64,000 bases of DNA from Lysobacter changpingensis (GTDB taxonomy: Bacteria; Pseudomonadota; Gammaproteobacteria; Xanthomonadales; Xanthomonadaceae). The notes under the pieces are model-generated. The model saw only the letters and a program-made list of their open reading frames with translations. It ran no database searches and was not told the origin of the DNA. The stretch is from the NCBI RefSeq assembly GCF_017308985.1, contig NZ_JADWPE010000003.1, positions 124,001 through 188,000 of the forward strand. Reading direction: 5' to 3'. A program made the position numbers and the translations under genes. Position 1 is the stretch's first letter. Each line of letters opens with the position of its first letter. Shown piece after piece: positions 1 through 8,188 of the stretch.

Positions 1-1134
1 CGCTTCGGCGTCGGCGACGAAACGGCCCACCTGCTGGTCGAGCAGGATGCCGTTACCGCCCAGCAGTTCGCGCGCCCAGCCCACGGTCTCGCGCATGCGC
101 ACGGTGCACACGCCCTTGGCGAGCGCGGCGTGTTCGTCGCGCATCAGGCCCTGGTCCTGCATCTGCGACAGGCGTACGCAGACCGCCTGCGTGGAAGTGA
201 TGTTGCACAGCATGCGGAACAGGAGGTCCTGCACGAGCTGGAAGCTCGCGATCGGCTTGCCGAACTGCATGCGACGCTGCGCGTAGCGCAGCGCGTATTC
301 GTAGGCGCCGCGTGCGCAGCCCACCGATTCCCAGGCGACGCCGGCACGCGTCGCGGCCAGCACGCGCGCGGTGTCCCTGAACGAATGCGCTTCCTGCAGG
401 CGGTTGGACTCCGGCACGCGGCAATCCTCCAGCGTGATCAGCCCGTTCTGCACGACCCGCAACGCCATCTTGTGCAGGATCTTCTCGACGTGGAAGCCGG
501 GCGAGCGGTTCTCGACGATGAAACCTTTCACCTGTCCGTCGTCGAGGTCGCGCGCCCACACGATCGTGATGTCGCCCCACGTCGCGTTGCCGATCCACTT
601 CTTCTGGCCGTTGAGGACCCAGGTGTCGCCGTCGCGCCGCGCCGTGGTGGTGAGCCCGCCGGCCGCGCCGGAACCGACCTCGGGTTCGGTCAGCCCGAAC
701 GATCCGATGGTCTCCATCCGCGCCATCGGCGGCAGCCATCGCTCTTTCTGCTCGTGCGAGCCGCACAGGTAGATGGAGCCCATCGCCAGGCCGCTGTGCA
801 CGCCGAAGAAGGTCGCGATGGACGAATCCACGCGTGCGATCTCCATCGTGACGAAGCCCAGCGATGTCGTCGTGCCGCCGGGGCAGCCGTAGCCCTGGTA
901 GGGAATCCCGCTGATGCGCAGCGCCTTCAGTCCGGGCAGCAGCTGGAACGGAAACTCGTCGCGCTCCCAGAAGTCGGAAATCACCGGCTGGACGTCCTGT
1001 TCCATGAACGCCCGTACCTTCAGGCGCAGCGCGTTCTCCTCTTCCGACAACAGGCCGGAGAACCCGTAGAAGTCGCCGTCCGCCTCTGGCAGTCGGACCT
1101 GCGTGGCAAGCGCCGGAGCGTCGTGGCGATTCAT
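1..1134 (-). CDS. Acyl-CoA dehydrogenase, C-terminus beyond window
   Basis: FAD-dependent oxidation of an acyl-CoA thioester to the enoyl-CoA, passing electrons to ETF; cytoplasmic. Read from ATG at 1134, which has a strong AGGAGG about 6 nt upstream, the frame is open for 378 codons to the window edge. Visible family marks are GSFGLTEPEVGSGAAG (flavin/substrate loop), GQKKWIGNA (acyl-CoA dehydrogenase signature 1 region), RRMQFGKPIASFQLVQ and ELLGGNGI near the edge. The wording around these motifs is closest to the glutaryl-CoA dehydrogenase branch. The catalytic glutamate lies past the edge. It is the third gene of a minus-strand group behind the TetR gene and the fusion gene, so those may control it. 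Confidence 0.9.
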   Translation of the reverse strand, partial: MNRHDAPALATQVRLPEADGDFYGFSGLLSEEENALRLKVRAFMEQDVQPVISDFWERDEFPFQLLPGLKALRISGIPYQGYGCPGGTTTSLGFVTMEIARVDSSIATFFGVHSGLAMGSIYLCGSHEQKERWLPPMARMETIGSFGLTEPEVGSGAAGGLTTTARRDGDTWVLNGQKKWIGNATWGDITIVWARDLDDGQVKGFIVENRSPGFHVEKILHKMALRVVQNGLITLEDCRVPESNRLQEAHSFRDTARVLAATRAGVAWESVGCARGAYEYALRYAQRRMQFGKPIASFQLVQDLLFRMLCNITSTQAVCVRLSQMQDQGLMRDEHAALAKGVCTVRMRETVGWARELLGGNGILLDQQVGRFVADAEA

Positions 1135-1236
1135 CGGATGTCCTCCTGTTTCCCGTGCAGCTGCACCGCACACCTGCGATCGCTGCATTGAGGCGATGCT
1201 AGTCGTGCGATGAAACGCGAAGTAGCGGCGCGATCG

Positions 1237-2478
1237 TCAACAGCCTGTTTCCCTGCATGCCCCAAAACGAGGCGGCTCGCGCATGCGCTCCCCGGCCGCG
1301 GCGTGACTACCGGCGGGGCTGGACTCCCAGGCGTGGCGAATACGCCCGGAGGCCTGCTCCCAGGTGAGTCCGGTGCAGCCTGCGTAGTCGCTCCAGAGCG
1401 TTTCGGCCAGGCCCGCGACGGCTTCCCAGTCGTCACCGCGCGCGAGTTCACGCACCGAGGCGCCGATCTCACGGATCAGGCCCCGCGCGGGCAGGTCGGC
1501 CGGGTCGGGCGCTTGCGTCGGCGGGGGCGTGCCTGCCATGGGTGTCGGGCGATGAACGCCGTGGAGGAACGCGTCGACGACGCACGCGACGTGATCGCGG
1601 ATCTCGCTGTGGGACGGAGACTCGCGCAGGCCGAGCACGACTTCCAGATGCAGGTCCCCCCTGAGCATCGCGATGAACCGTCGAGCCGCGAGTGCGCAAT
1701 CGTCCACGTCGATCTCGCCGCGCCATCTTGCGGCAGCCAGCAGCTTGCGCGTTTTCTCGATCGCCTGTTCCGGCGCCGCCGACCGGTACGCTCCCGCGAC
1801 GCCGGGATCGCGCACGCCTTCGGCGATGGCTGCTCGATGGAGCCCGATGCCGGATCGCGACGTCATCGTGGCGACGACCGCGGTTCCAAGGTGCAGCAGC
1901 GTGTCCCGCAGCGTGGCCCCGCGCAGCTTCGGCATCCAGGCCAGTGCGGTGCGCGAATGCCGCTGCGATTCCGACGACACGTGCCGACGCAGGAATCCCG
2001 CCACATCGACCCGCTCGACGTCCGGCTCGCTCGACAGCCGCCGGTAGAGGCCGTTGGGCGTCCACGTCCTGTATGGGCGGCCCAGCATGTAGGACACCAG
2101 CACGCTGCAGTTGGCCCAACCGCGCATCTGGCTACCGCGCCCGGGAATCCACTCGCGCACCTTGAGGACGTCGCCCATCCCGCCCCAGCGGAGGAACTTG
2201 ATCGCCTGCTCCAGCGTCAGCACGTTGACCATCATCCGCGTCCACCACGGCTCCATCAGCAGCCAGGTGCCGTCCTCGTGCGGACGAAGCGCGAACACGT
2301 GCTTGTGCCGGCGGTCGGCGAATGTGTGCCACCACTGCCGGCGCAAGCCGGGCACGAAGCAGATGAACCAGTTGGCCGGCTCGATGGTGATGGGCGATCC
2401 GTTGGCATCGATGGCGATCGATGAAGGCTCCGGCGTCTTGGCCGAGAACGGGTTGAAGATGGATCGGAACGCATTCAC
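1237..2478 (-). CDS. Fusion: Cys/His N-domain + TetR C-terminal domain + Trp-rich tail
   Basis: 413 residues if started at GTG 2478, 7 nt after the upstream tetR stop; no ATG fits better and no clear ribosome site is seen, so translational coupling is likely. Residues 36-150 form a domain with HKHVFAL (His60) and NCSVLVSYMLG (Cys124), followed by TP..LYRRL. From memory this resembles phage-type papain/NlpC-like proteins, but that is inference. Residues 185-308 match the ligand-binding half of AefR-like TetR regulators: AAIAEGVRDPGVAG, RRFIAMLRGDLHLEVVLG and VVDAFLHG align with the TetR encoded at 6205-6852 over the whole domain. There is no helix-turn-helix. Residues 330-388 are a further Trp-rich unit of unknown role. 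The frame has no stop, so this is a true single ORF. Confidence 0.75.
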   Translation of the reverse strand: MNAFRSIFNPFSAKTPEPSSIAIDANGSPITIEPANWFICFVPGLRRQWWHTFADRRHKHVFALRPHEDGTWLLMEPWWTRMMVNVLTLEQAIKFLRWGGMGDVLKVREWIPGRGSQMRGWANCSVLVSYMLGRPYRTWTPNGLYRRLSSEPDVERVDVAGFLRRHVSSESQRHSRTALAWMPKLRGATLRDTLLHLGTAVVATMTSRSGIGLHRAAIAEGVRDPGVAGAYRSAAPEQAIEKTRKLLAAARWRGEIDVDDCALAARRFIAMLRGDLHLEVVLGLRESPSHSEIRDHVACVVDAFLHGVHRPTPMAGTPPPTQAPDPADLPARGLIREIGASVRELARGDDWEAVAGLAETLWSDYAGCTGLTWEQASGRIRHAWESSPAGSHAAAGERMREPPRFGACRETGC

Positions 2479-2485
2479 GGCGCGA

Positions 2486-3136
2486 TCAGTCCAGTGCGTG
2501 GCAAGTGGGGAACGCATCGTCGGAACGTGTCTTGATACCCGAAAGAAACACCTCGACCATCCAGTCGAGGTCGTCGTCGATGCGGGCCTGGCCGTTTGCC
2601 AGGGACGCGTCGGCAACATCCCAGTACGTACGCAGCAGTGAAAGGAAATGTCCCGCCGCGCGCCGGCAATCCATGTCGGCTGCGAAACCCTGCGACCTGG
2701 CGAAGGACATGAACCGGGCGAGATCGTCGCGGACGCGTGCAGGACCGTGCCGGTAAAAGTCCGCGCGGATGGCGGGCGCGCCGAAATCGCCCGTCACCGC
2801 GATGCGATACAGGTTGCCCAGCTGCAAGCCCGAGTATTCGTCCGTCGCCTGCCGCGCGAACGCGACCAGCTGCGCGTGGAAGCTGGCGCCGGTCGGGCGT
2901 TCCGCCAGCGGCGCAAGCATCCGGTCGGCAATCGCGGTCACGACGGCGATGAATAGCGCGCCATCGTGATCGAAGGCCGCGACGACCGCCGATCGCGGTA
3001 TGCCTGCCATCTGCAGGACGGCACCGAGCGTATCGGCGTGCCTCGAGTGGAGGGCATCGGCGACCTTCCGAACGAGCTCGGCGCGAAGCGACTCGCGTGA
3101 TCCCTCCGGATGGGTGTGTGCAGCGGCGAACATCAT
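2486..3136 (-). CDS. TetR-family transcriptional regulator
   Basis: 216 residues. The N-terminal part (about 15-60) has the helical layout of a TetR DNA-binding domain, with LGAVLQMAGIPRSAVVAAF at the helix-turn-helix position. The C-terminal part (FARQATDEYSGLQLGNLYRIAV and later) is the AefR-like ligand domain. It is first in a tight minus-strand group with the fusion gene and the acyl-CoA dehydrogenase, and it is divergent from the HlyD/FUSC efflux genes at 3384. That arrangement suggests it represses the efflux pair, its own operon, or both. The helix-turn-helix is less canonical than in the TetR at 6205-6852. Confidence 0.82.
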   Translation of the reverse strand: MMFAAAHTHPEGSRESLRAELVRKVADALHSRHADTLGAVLQMAGIPRSAVVAAFDHDGALFIAVVTAIADRMLAPLAERPTGASFHAQLVAFARQATDEYSGLQLGNLYRIAVTGDFGAPAIRADFYRHGPARVRDDLARFMSFARSQGFAADMDCRRAAGHFLSLLRTYWDVADASLANGQARIDDDLDWMVEVFLSGIKTRSDDAFPTCHALD

Positions 3137-3324
3137 CGTCGTCCGTGGTGCCTGGAGCGGCGGGATTCTAGGAGCGCACGACGGGAGCCTGTAGCCACGC
3201 GGCGGGACCCGGGCCGTTTACCTCGGAGAAACAGTCCGCACCGCCGTGTGGCCGGGAATTGGTGCCTGGGGAGCAACATGCTGTGCGCCGGCGGATGGCT
3301 TCCGCCCGCGGGTGCGCGCGCCTA

Positions 3325-3338
3325 GATATCCCGATATC
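3325..3338. promoter_or_regulatory. Candidate operator between tetR and efflux genes
   Basis: GATATC-CC-GATATC, two 6-bp palindromic half-sites 2 bp apart, 46 bp before the HlyD start in the tetR/efflux divergent region. A TetR dimer could bind here, but the link is positional only. Confidence 0.35.
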
Positions 3339-3383
3339 GATGGCCGAACCGTGGGAATCCTGCGGGATCCGAGGAGAGTTCGC

Positions 3384-4445
3384 ATGAGTCCCGACGCACG
3401 CTTTCGCGCCTGGATGTCCGGTTCGCTGGCCCTGACCGGACTGGCGTTCGTCTACTTCCTCATCGCCGACGTGCATATGCCGGTATCGCCCGAAGCGCGG
3501 CTGACCTACCACGTCACGCAGGTCGCGCCAGACGTGAGCGGGCGCGTGGTCGATGTGCTCGTGCAAAACAACGAACAGGTCGTGCCGGGCCAGCCGCTGT
3601 TCCGCATCGATCCTGACTCCTATCGCACCGCCGTCCACGACGCCGAACTGCTCGTGGAGCAGGCCATGCAGGACAACTCACAGCTCGACGCGAACATCAT
3701 CGCGGCCACGGCGGAAGTCCGGCGGATGCGGACGCAGGTCGATGACGCCGAGCGCGAACTGAAACGCTTCCGCGAACTGGTCGGCGAGCGCTACGTATCT
3801 CGATCGGCGCTCGACCAGGCGCAGGCGCGTCGCGATGCGTCGCAGGCCGCGCTGCAGTCGGCACGGGCAGCGCTCAACGCCGTGCGCGTCCAACGCGGCA
3901 ACGACGGTGACCGAAGCCTGCGCCTGCGCCGGGCGCGCAATGCGCTGGACAACGCCCAGCTCAACCTGCGCCGCACGGAAGTGGTCGCACTGGCGTCGGG
4001 AATCGTCAGCAACATGCGTCTTCAGGTCGGTGCCTACGCGCAGGCCGGCGCGCCCAAACTCGTCCTGATCAGCGAAATGCCGAACCTGCAGGCGGATTTC
4101 CGCGAGAAGGCGCTGATCAACGTCGCGCGCGGCACGCGGGCGCAGGTCGCGTTCGACGCTTTACCCGGGCGCTTGTTCGACGCGGAAGTGACTTCGCTGG
4201 ACGCGGGCGTCGCGCAGGGCCAGATCGATCCGGACGGCCGCCTGGCCGCGCCGACGCAGAACGATCGCTGGGTGCGCGATGCCGAACGCGTACGCGTGAA
4301 CCTCCGCCTGCTGGAAGCGCCATCGCGCCCGTTGATGACGGGTGCCCGCGCGACGGTGCAACTGCACCCACGCCCCGACGGACTGCGCTACTGGCTGGGA
4401 AACCTGCAGATCCAGCTGATCACGCTGCTCCACTATGTCTACTGA
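3384..4445 (+). CDS. HlyD/EmrA-type membrane-fusion adaptor
   Basis: 353 residues from ATG 3384, with GAGGAG 8 nt upstream; the longer reading from 3246 has no ribosome site. One N-terminal membrane segment (about 13-30, SGSLALTGLAFVYFLIADV) anchors it in the inner membrane. A lipoyl/barrel-sandwich half (APDVSGRVVDVLVQNNEQV), an alpha-helical hairpin (about 70-190, many Ala/Arg/Gln) and the return half (VVALASGIVSNMRLQVGAY) follow, then a beta-barrel part. It would link an inner-membrane pump to an outer-membrane duct. It overlaps the next gene by 11 bp, so the two are co-translated. No outer-membrane factor gene is adjacent. Confidence 0.9.
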   Translation: MSPDARFRAWMSGSLALTGLAFVYFLIADVHMPVSPEARLTYHVTQVAPDVSGRVVDVLVQNNEQVVPGQPLFRIDPDSYRTAVHDAELLVEQAMQDNSQLDANIIAATAEVRRMRTQVDDAERELKRFRELVGERYVSRSALDQAQARRDASQAALQSARAALNAVRVQRGNDGDRSLRLRRARNALDNAQLNLRRTEVVALASGIVSNMRLQVGAYAQAGAPKLVLISEMPNLQADFREKALINVARGTRAQVAFDALPGRLFDAEVTSLDAGVAQGQIDPDGRLAAPTQNDRWVRDAERVRVNLRLLEAPSRPLMTGARATVQLHPRPDGLRYWLGNLQIQLITLLHYVY

Positions 4446-5490
4446 CGCGCTACCGGCATCCGCGCCTGTACACCCGGCGCTGGGCGAACACGCATGGCGT
4501 CAGGCGTGCCGCATCGCGATCGGCAGCACGTTCGGACTGATGGTGGTGAAACTGGCCGACTGGCCATTCGGTGTGTTCTTCGGCCTGTATCCGGTGCTGT
4601 TGCTTGGCCTGGTGCCGGTCTTCAAACTGCCCATCGCGCTGCAATTCATCGCCAGCAGCGTGGCTAGCATTGCGATGGTCAACCTGCTGTTGCTGCTGGG
4701 CAATGCGTCGCCGATCCTTGCGGTGGCAGTGTTCTTCGCGTTCTCGCTGCTGTGCTTTCGACTGATGGCGAACGGACCGCTGTTCCTGTTCGGCGCGCTG
4801 TCGATGGTCGCGACGTCGGTGCTCGTGCACCTTGCCAGCTATCCGCACGTGCCGAAGAGCGATCTGTTCAACGCACAGTTCATCGCCACCTTGCTGGCCG
4901 TCTTCATCGCGGCGCTCGTGCATGCACTCCTCCCGGAAAAGCGCAACATCCCGCGTCCAGCCGGCGCGAAGCCGCTCGGCGTGGTCCGTCACCAGATGCT
5001 GCTCGGCGCCGTGTGCGCCAGCGCGTCGTTCATCGCGTTCCAGCTGCTGGACCTGAGCGATTCGCTCTCCGCGCAGGCCGCGACCGTGCTGATCCTGTTT
5101 CCGATGTCGCTGGCAGGCGGGCGCAGTGCCGCGTGGACGCGCGTCGCCGGCACGTTGCTCGGCACGGTTTACGCGCTCGTGCTGCAACTCATCCTCTACA
5201 CGCATGTCTCCCAGGTGGTTTTCATCGTCGCGCTGTACGGAATCGGCATGTTGCTGTTCGCGGTCATGCACGTGCGAGAGAACGCGGGCCCCGCGGTCGG
5301 ATTGAGCGGCGCGACGGCCCTGGCCGTGCTGATCGGCCAGTTGTCCCCGACGGGCGACCTGTACGGCGTGTCGCTCTACCGTTTCAGCTCCGTGGCCGTG
5401 GCGGTCCTGGCGATGCTGTTGTGCATCTTCGCGTTCGACTGGTTCCTGCGCTGGTATCTCGCGGACCGTGCGGTCGTCGCCGCAAGGTGA
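4435..5490 (+). CDS. DUF2955/FUSC-type inner-membrane exporter
   Basis: 351 residues with about ten hydrophobic segments in two similar halves: LMVVKLADWPFGVFFGLYPV near the start, and a second block from about residue 185 (VVRHQMLLGAVCASASFIAF) onward. This layout fits the DUF2955/aromatic-acid-exporter proteins that pair with HlyD adaptors. The start overlaps the adaptor end by 11 bp. Substrate is not evident; relatives export aromatic acids or small toxic compounds. Likely controlled by the divergent TetR. Confidence 0.82.
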   Translation: MSTDALPASAPVHPALGEHAWRQACRIAIGSTFGLMVVKLADWPFGVFFGLYPVLLLGLVPVFKLPIALQFIASSVASIAMVNLLLLLGNASPILAVAVFFAFSLLCFRLMANGPLFLFGALSMVATSVLVHLASYPHVPKSDLFNAQFIATLLAVFIAALVHALLPEKRNIPRPAGAKPLGVVRHQMLLGAVCASASFIAFQLLDLSDSLSAQAATVLILFPMSLAGGRSAAWTRVAGTLLGTVYALVLQLILYTHVSQVVFIVALYGIGMLLFAVMHVRENAGPAVGLSGATALAVLIGQLSPTGDLYGVSLYRFSSVAVAVLAMLLCIFAFDWFLRWYLADRAVVAAR

Positions 5491-5526
5491 TGCCCTGCGT
5501 ACCTTCCTTTGTATCGAGCCAGCCGG

Positions 5527-6174
5527 ATGAACGCCGAGACCCAACACTTCGTCGAACTTCACCATCCCGTCCGCACCGTGTCCGACCGCATCGCCCATGG
5601 CATCACCAGGGCCTTGCGCCTCTTCGCCGACACATTGTTCGCCAAGCGATATGGCAACCGCGCGATCGTTCTGGAGACCGTCGCCGCCGTGCCAGGCATG
5701 GTCGGCGGTGCGTTGCTGCACCTTCGCTGCCTGCGCTGGATGCGCCACGATCGGGGATGGATCCGCACGCTGCTCGACGAAGCCGACAACGAGCGCATGC
5801 ACCTGATGACTTTCATGGAGATCGCACGGCCGAGCGCTTTCGAACGCATGATGGTGCTCGTCGCCCAGGCCCTGTTCTTCACGTTCTACCTGCTTCTCTA
5901 CCTGGCGTCCTCCCGCACCGCGCATCGGCTGGTCGGCTACTTCGAGGAAGAAGCGGTGGTGAGCTACACGCGCTACCTGGAGGAGATCGACGCGGGGCGG
6001 ATCGACAACGTTCCAGCGCCGGCGATCGCCATCGACTATTGGCAATTGCCGCCCGATGCACGCCTGCGCGAGGTCGTCATCGCGGTCCGGCAGGACGAAG
6101 CGGGGCACCGCGACGTCAATCACGCGATAGCCGCGCAGCACGCGCGCACGGTACCTGTCACCGACGCCCTGTAA
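5527..6174 (+). CDS. Alternative oxidase (ubiquinol oxidase, di-iron)
   Basis: 215 residues from ATG 5527 (an upstream TTG at 5509 is in frame but less likely; no strong ribosome site is seen). All four di-iron ligand motifs of alternative oxidase are present: LETVAAVPGM, NERMHLMTF, YFEEEAVVSYTRYLEEI and RQDEAGHRDVNH. Two long hydrophobic stretches (about 57-72 and 112-137) fit the monotopic membrane association. It oxidises ubiquinol and reduces oxygen to water without pumping protons. It follows the efflux pair by 36 bp and may be read with it. This enzyme is patchily found in gammaproteobacteria. Confidence 0.92.
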   Translation: MNAETQHFVELHHPVRTVSDRIAHGITRALRLFADTLFAKRYGNRAIVLETVAAVPGMVGGALLHLRCLRWMRHDRGWIRTLLDEADNERMHLMTFMEIARPSAFERMMVLVAQALFFTFYLLLYLASSRTAHRLVGYFEEEAVVSYTRYLEEIDAGRIDNVPAPAIAIDYWQLPPDARLREVVIAVRQDEAGHRDVNHAIAAQHARTVPVTDAL

Positions 6175-6204
6175 CGGATTCCCCCGGGGCAACATGGCAC
6201 CGAC

Positions 6205-6852
6205 TCAGCGCACGCGCGTGGCGGTGCCTTGCAGGAAGATGTCGACGGCGCGGATCACCCGCGGCTTCCAGGCGCGTTCGCTCAAAGGCGGCCGGACGCC
6301 GAGCAGGACCTCAAGGTAGGTATCGTCGCGCAACATGCCGATGAAGTGTTCCGCCGTCGCGGTGGGATTGCCGATGGCCAGTGAACCCGCCTCGGCATGC
6401 CGCGAAAGCAGTTGCGCCAGCCCCGTCACGGCGCGACGCGGGCCGCTTCGCAGGAAGATCCCGGCAAGCTCCGGCCTGCGCGCGCCTTCGGCAATCACGA
6501 GGCGGTAAAGGGCCACGGTCCGCGGGTCCATCAGTGCGCGCATGACCGCGCCCGCGAACTGGATCAGCGAAGCACGCACGTCGTCGCCGATGACATCGCC
6601 GGCGTCCGGAAGCGTGCGCAGCACCTCTTCGGAAATGCCCGTGAGCATCGCTGCGAGCAGATCGTCCTTGCCGCCGAAGTGACTGTAGATCGCCCGCTTG
6701 GAACCACCGACGCGCTCGATCACCGCGTCGATGCTGGTGTTGGCGTAGCCGTCGCGCAGGAACAGTTCGCCAGCGGCCTCGAGGATCTGCTGGCGCAGAT
6801 CGTCTGGGCTGCGACGGGTGCGGCGGGACGAAGAATCGGTGGAGTAGGGCAC
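6205..6852 (-). CDS. TetR/AefR-type transcriptional regulator
   Basis: 215 residues from GTG 6852 (AGGAA 8 nt upstream). The helix-turn-helix is clear: ILEAAGELFLRDGYANTSID then VIERVGGSKRAIYSHFGGKDDL at about 20-63. The C-terminal half is AefR-like and similar to the domain in the 1237-2478 fusion. It converges on the alternative oxidase gene and is divergent from the LysR gene at 7015. Palindromes just upstream (6881-6925) overlap a plausible promoter, so autoregulation is likely. Confidence 0.9.
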   Translation of the reverse strand: MPYSTDSSSRRTRRSPDDLRQQILEAAGELFLRDGYANTSIDAVIERVGGSKRAIYSHFGGKDDLLAAMLTGISEEVLRTLPDAGDVIGDDVRASLIQFAGAVMRALMDPRTVALYRLVIAEGARRPELAGIFLRSGPRRAVTGLAQLLSRHAEAGSLAIGNPTATAEHFIGMLRDDTYLEVLLGVRPPLSERAWKPRVIRAVDIFLQGTATRVR

Positions 6853-6880
6853 GGGACGTTCCTGCCGGTTGACAACTTAA

Positions 6881-6925
6881 GGTACTCGTCGGTACCTTTT
6901 CTTTCAAGGGTACTGTCCAGTACCC
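6881..6925. promoter_or_regulatory. Two GTAC palindromes, probable TetR operators with tetR promoter
   Basis: GGTACTCGTCGGTACC at 6881-6896 and GGGTACTGTCCAGTACCC at 6908-6925 share inverted GGTAC arms spaced by six bases; the second has 8-bp perfect arms. On the minus strand a TTGAAA (6902-6907) and TACCTT (6879-6884), 17 bp apart, could be the tetR promoter, so both palindromes sit on or beside it. Direct reading; the TetR link is inferred from position and symmetry. Confidence 0.65.
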
Positions 6926-7014
6926 AGGAGCCGCGCTGCATCGACCCGAAGGACGCGGGCGCGATCGCGTCCAGCCATTTCCCGCGCGGCGGCTTCCATG
7001 AACTGCGCCCACCC

Positions 7015-7968
7015 ATGTCGACTCCCTGCCTGCCCAACACGCTGACGTCGAGCCCGCTGTCGGCGCGGTTCCCGACGAATTTCACCCACGTCGTCGCCTT
7101 CATCTCGGTCGTGCGGGAGGGAAGCTTCGCGCGCGCCGCGGATCGCCTGGGAGTAGGGCGCTCGGCAGTGAGTCGCAGTGTCCGCAAGCTGGAAGACCAT
7201 GTCGGCGCCCGGCTGCTGAGCCGAACGACGCGCAGCGTGTCGCTTACGAACGAAGGCCGCACGTTCTATGACGCGTGCTGGCCTGGGGTGGAGAGAATCG
7301 TGCTGGCGATGGAGGAATTGCAGGAACTGCGCGCCGGGCCACCGACGGGCGAATTGCGGATCGCGGCACCGCAAAGCTTCGGGAGACAGGTCGTCGCGCC
7401 GCTGCTGGCGGAGTTCCAGGCGCTGTTTCCCGAGCTGTCGCTGGAATTGCTGTTGGGCGAAGGCGCGGTGGATTTCGCCGCCGACCGGATCGATGTCGCC
7501 TTCCGCGATGGCGACCTGGAGGACAGCCGCGTCCACGCCAGGCTCCTCGCGCCGATGCAGCTACGCGTTCACGCCTCAAGCGACTATGCGCGTCGGCATG
7601 GGCTGCCAGCATCCGTCGAAGACCTGTCCCGACACGCGTGCATCAACCTCCGCCTGCCCAACGGGCGTTTGCAGGAATGGCATTTCAGGCGCGAAGAGCG
7701 TATGCACGCGGTGACGCCCGATGCGCGGCTCGTGTTCAACGACCCCTCGCTGGTCCTGCAGGCTTCGCTGGACGGAATGGGGCTGGCGCAGTTGCCGGCG
7801 TGCATCGGCCGCGATGCGGTAACGACCGGCAGGCTGCTGGTTTGCCTGGATCACATGGCACCTGACAACCGGAGCCATTACATCTGCTACCTGAGCCGCC
7901 GGCAGCAACCTGCACGCATACGGGCGTTCGTCGACTTCATGACCAGCAGGATCCGGGGGGCGGCGTGA
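7015..7968 (+). CDS. LysR-family transcriptional regulator
   Basis: 317 residues from ATG 7015. The winged helix-turn-helix is at about 20-80 (FISVVREGSFARAADRLGVG, SAVSRSVRKLEDHVGARLL). The periplasmic-binding-like effector domain follows (GELRIAAPQSFGRQVVAPLL, VDFAADRIDVAFRDGDLEDS). It belongs to the large group of LysR proteins that commonly control neighbouring oxidoreductases. Here the divergent partner is only the TetR gene, so the target is not evident. No strong ribosome site precedes the start. Confidence 0.9.
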   Translation: MSTPCLPNTLTSSPLSARFPTNFTHVVAFISVVREGSFARAADRLGVGRSAVSRSVRKLEDHVGARLLSRTTRSVSLTNEGRTFYDACWPGVERIVLAMEELQELRAGPPTGELRIAAPQSFGRQVVAPLLAEFQALFPELSLELLLGEGAVDFAADRIDVAFRDGDLEDSRVHARLLAPMQLRVHASSDYARRHGLPASVEDLSRHACINLRLPNGRLQEWHFRREERMHAVTPDARLVFNDPSLVLQASLDGMGLAQLPACIGRDAVTTGRLLVCLDHMAPDNRSHYICYLSRRQQPARIRAFVDFMTSRIRGAA

Positions 7969-8070
7969 ATGCAGCGGCGTTTGGGAGGGCCGGGATTCAT
8001 GCTGTCTAAGGTCCGCGTCCGAACAGCGCGCACCTCACAAGAACAGTGGCAAGGCTGAGTTGAGTGCAAA

Positions 8071-8157
8071 CGTCCGCTTCTGGCCGATAGCGGACTCCTG
8101 CTCGGGCGAGCTCGCCTTGACGGTGCTAATGTCCGCTTCCGACCCAAAGCGGACGTT
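8071..8157 (+). repeat. Paired palindromic element, copy 1
   Basis: Two hairpins in tandem. The left one reads GTCCGCT-TCTGGCCGAT-AGCGGAC and the right one GTCCGCT-TCCGACCCAA-AGCGGAC, about 30 bp apart, with GCTAAT before the right arm. The same two-hairpin layout recurs through the window. Translations of these elements give the spurious peptide strings seen widely in databases (MSASDPKRT, NVRFWPIAD). Confidence 0.85.
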
Positions 8158-8188
8158 CAATCGGTGGCTGTCGGCTAAGGAGGTGGCT

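Noticed and set aside
4450-6195. 581-codon minus-strand frame over the exporter and oxidase genes
   Set aside because: Composition is His/Gln/Arg-rich shadow sequence; both plus-strand genes are clear.
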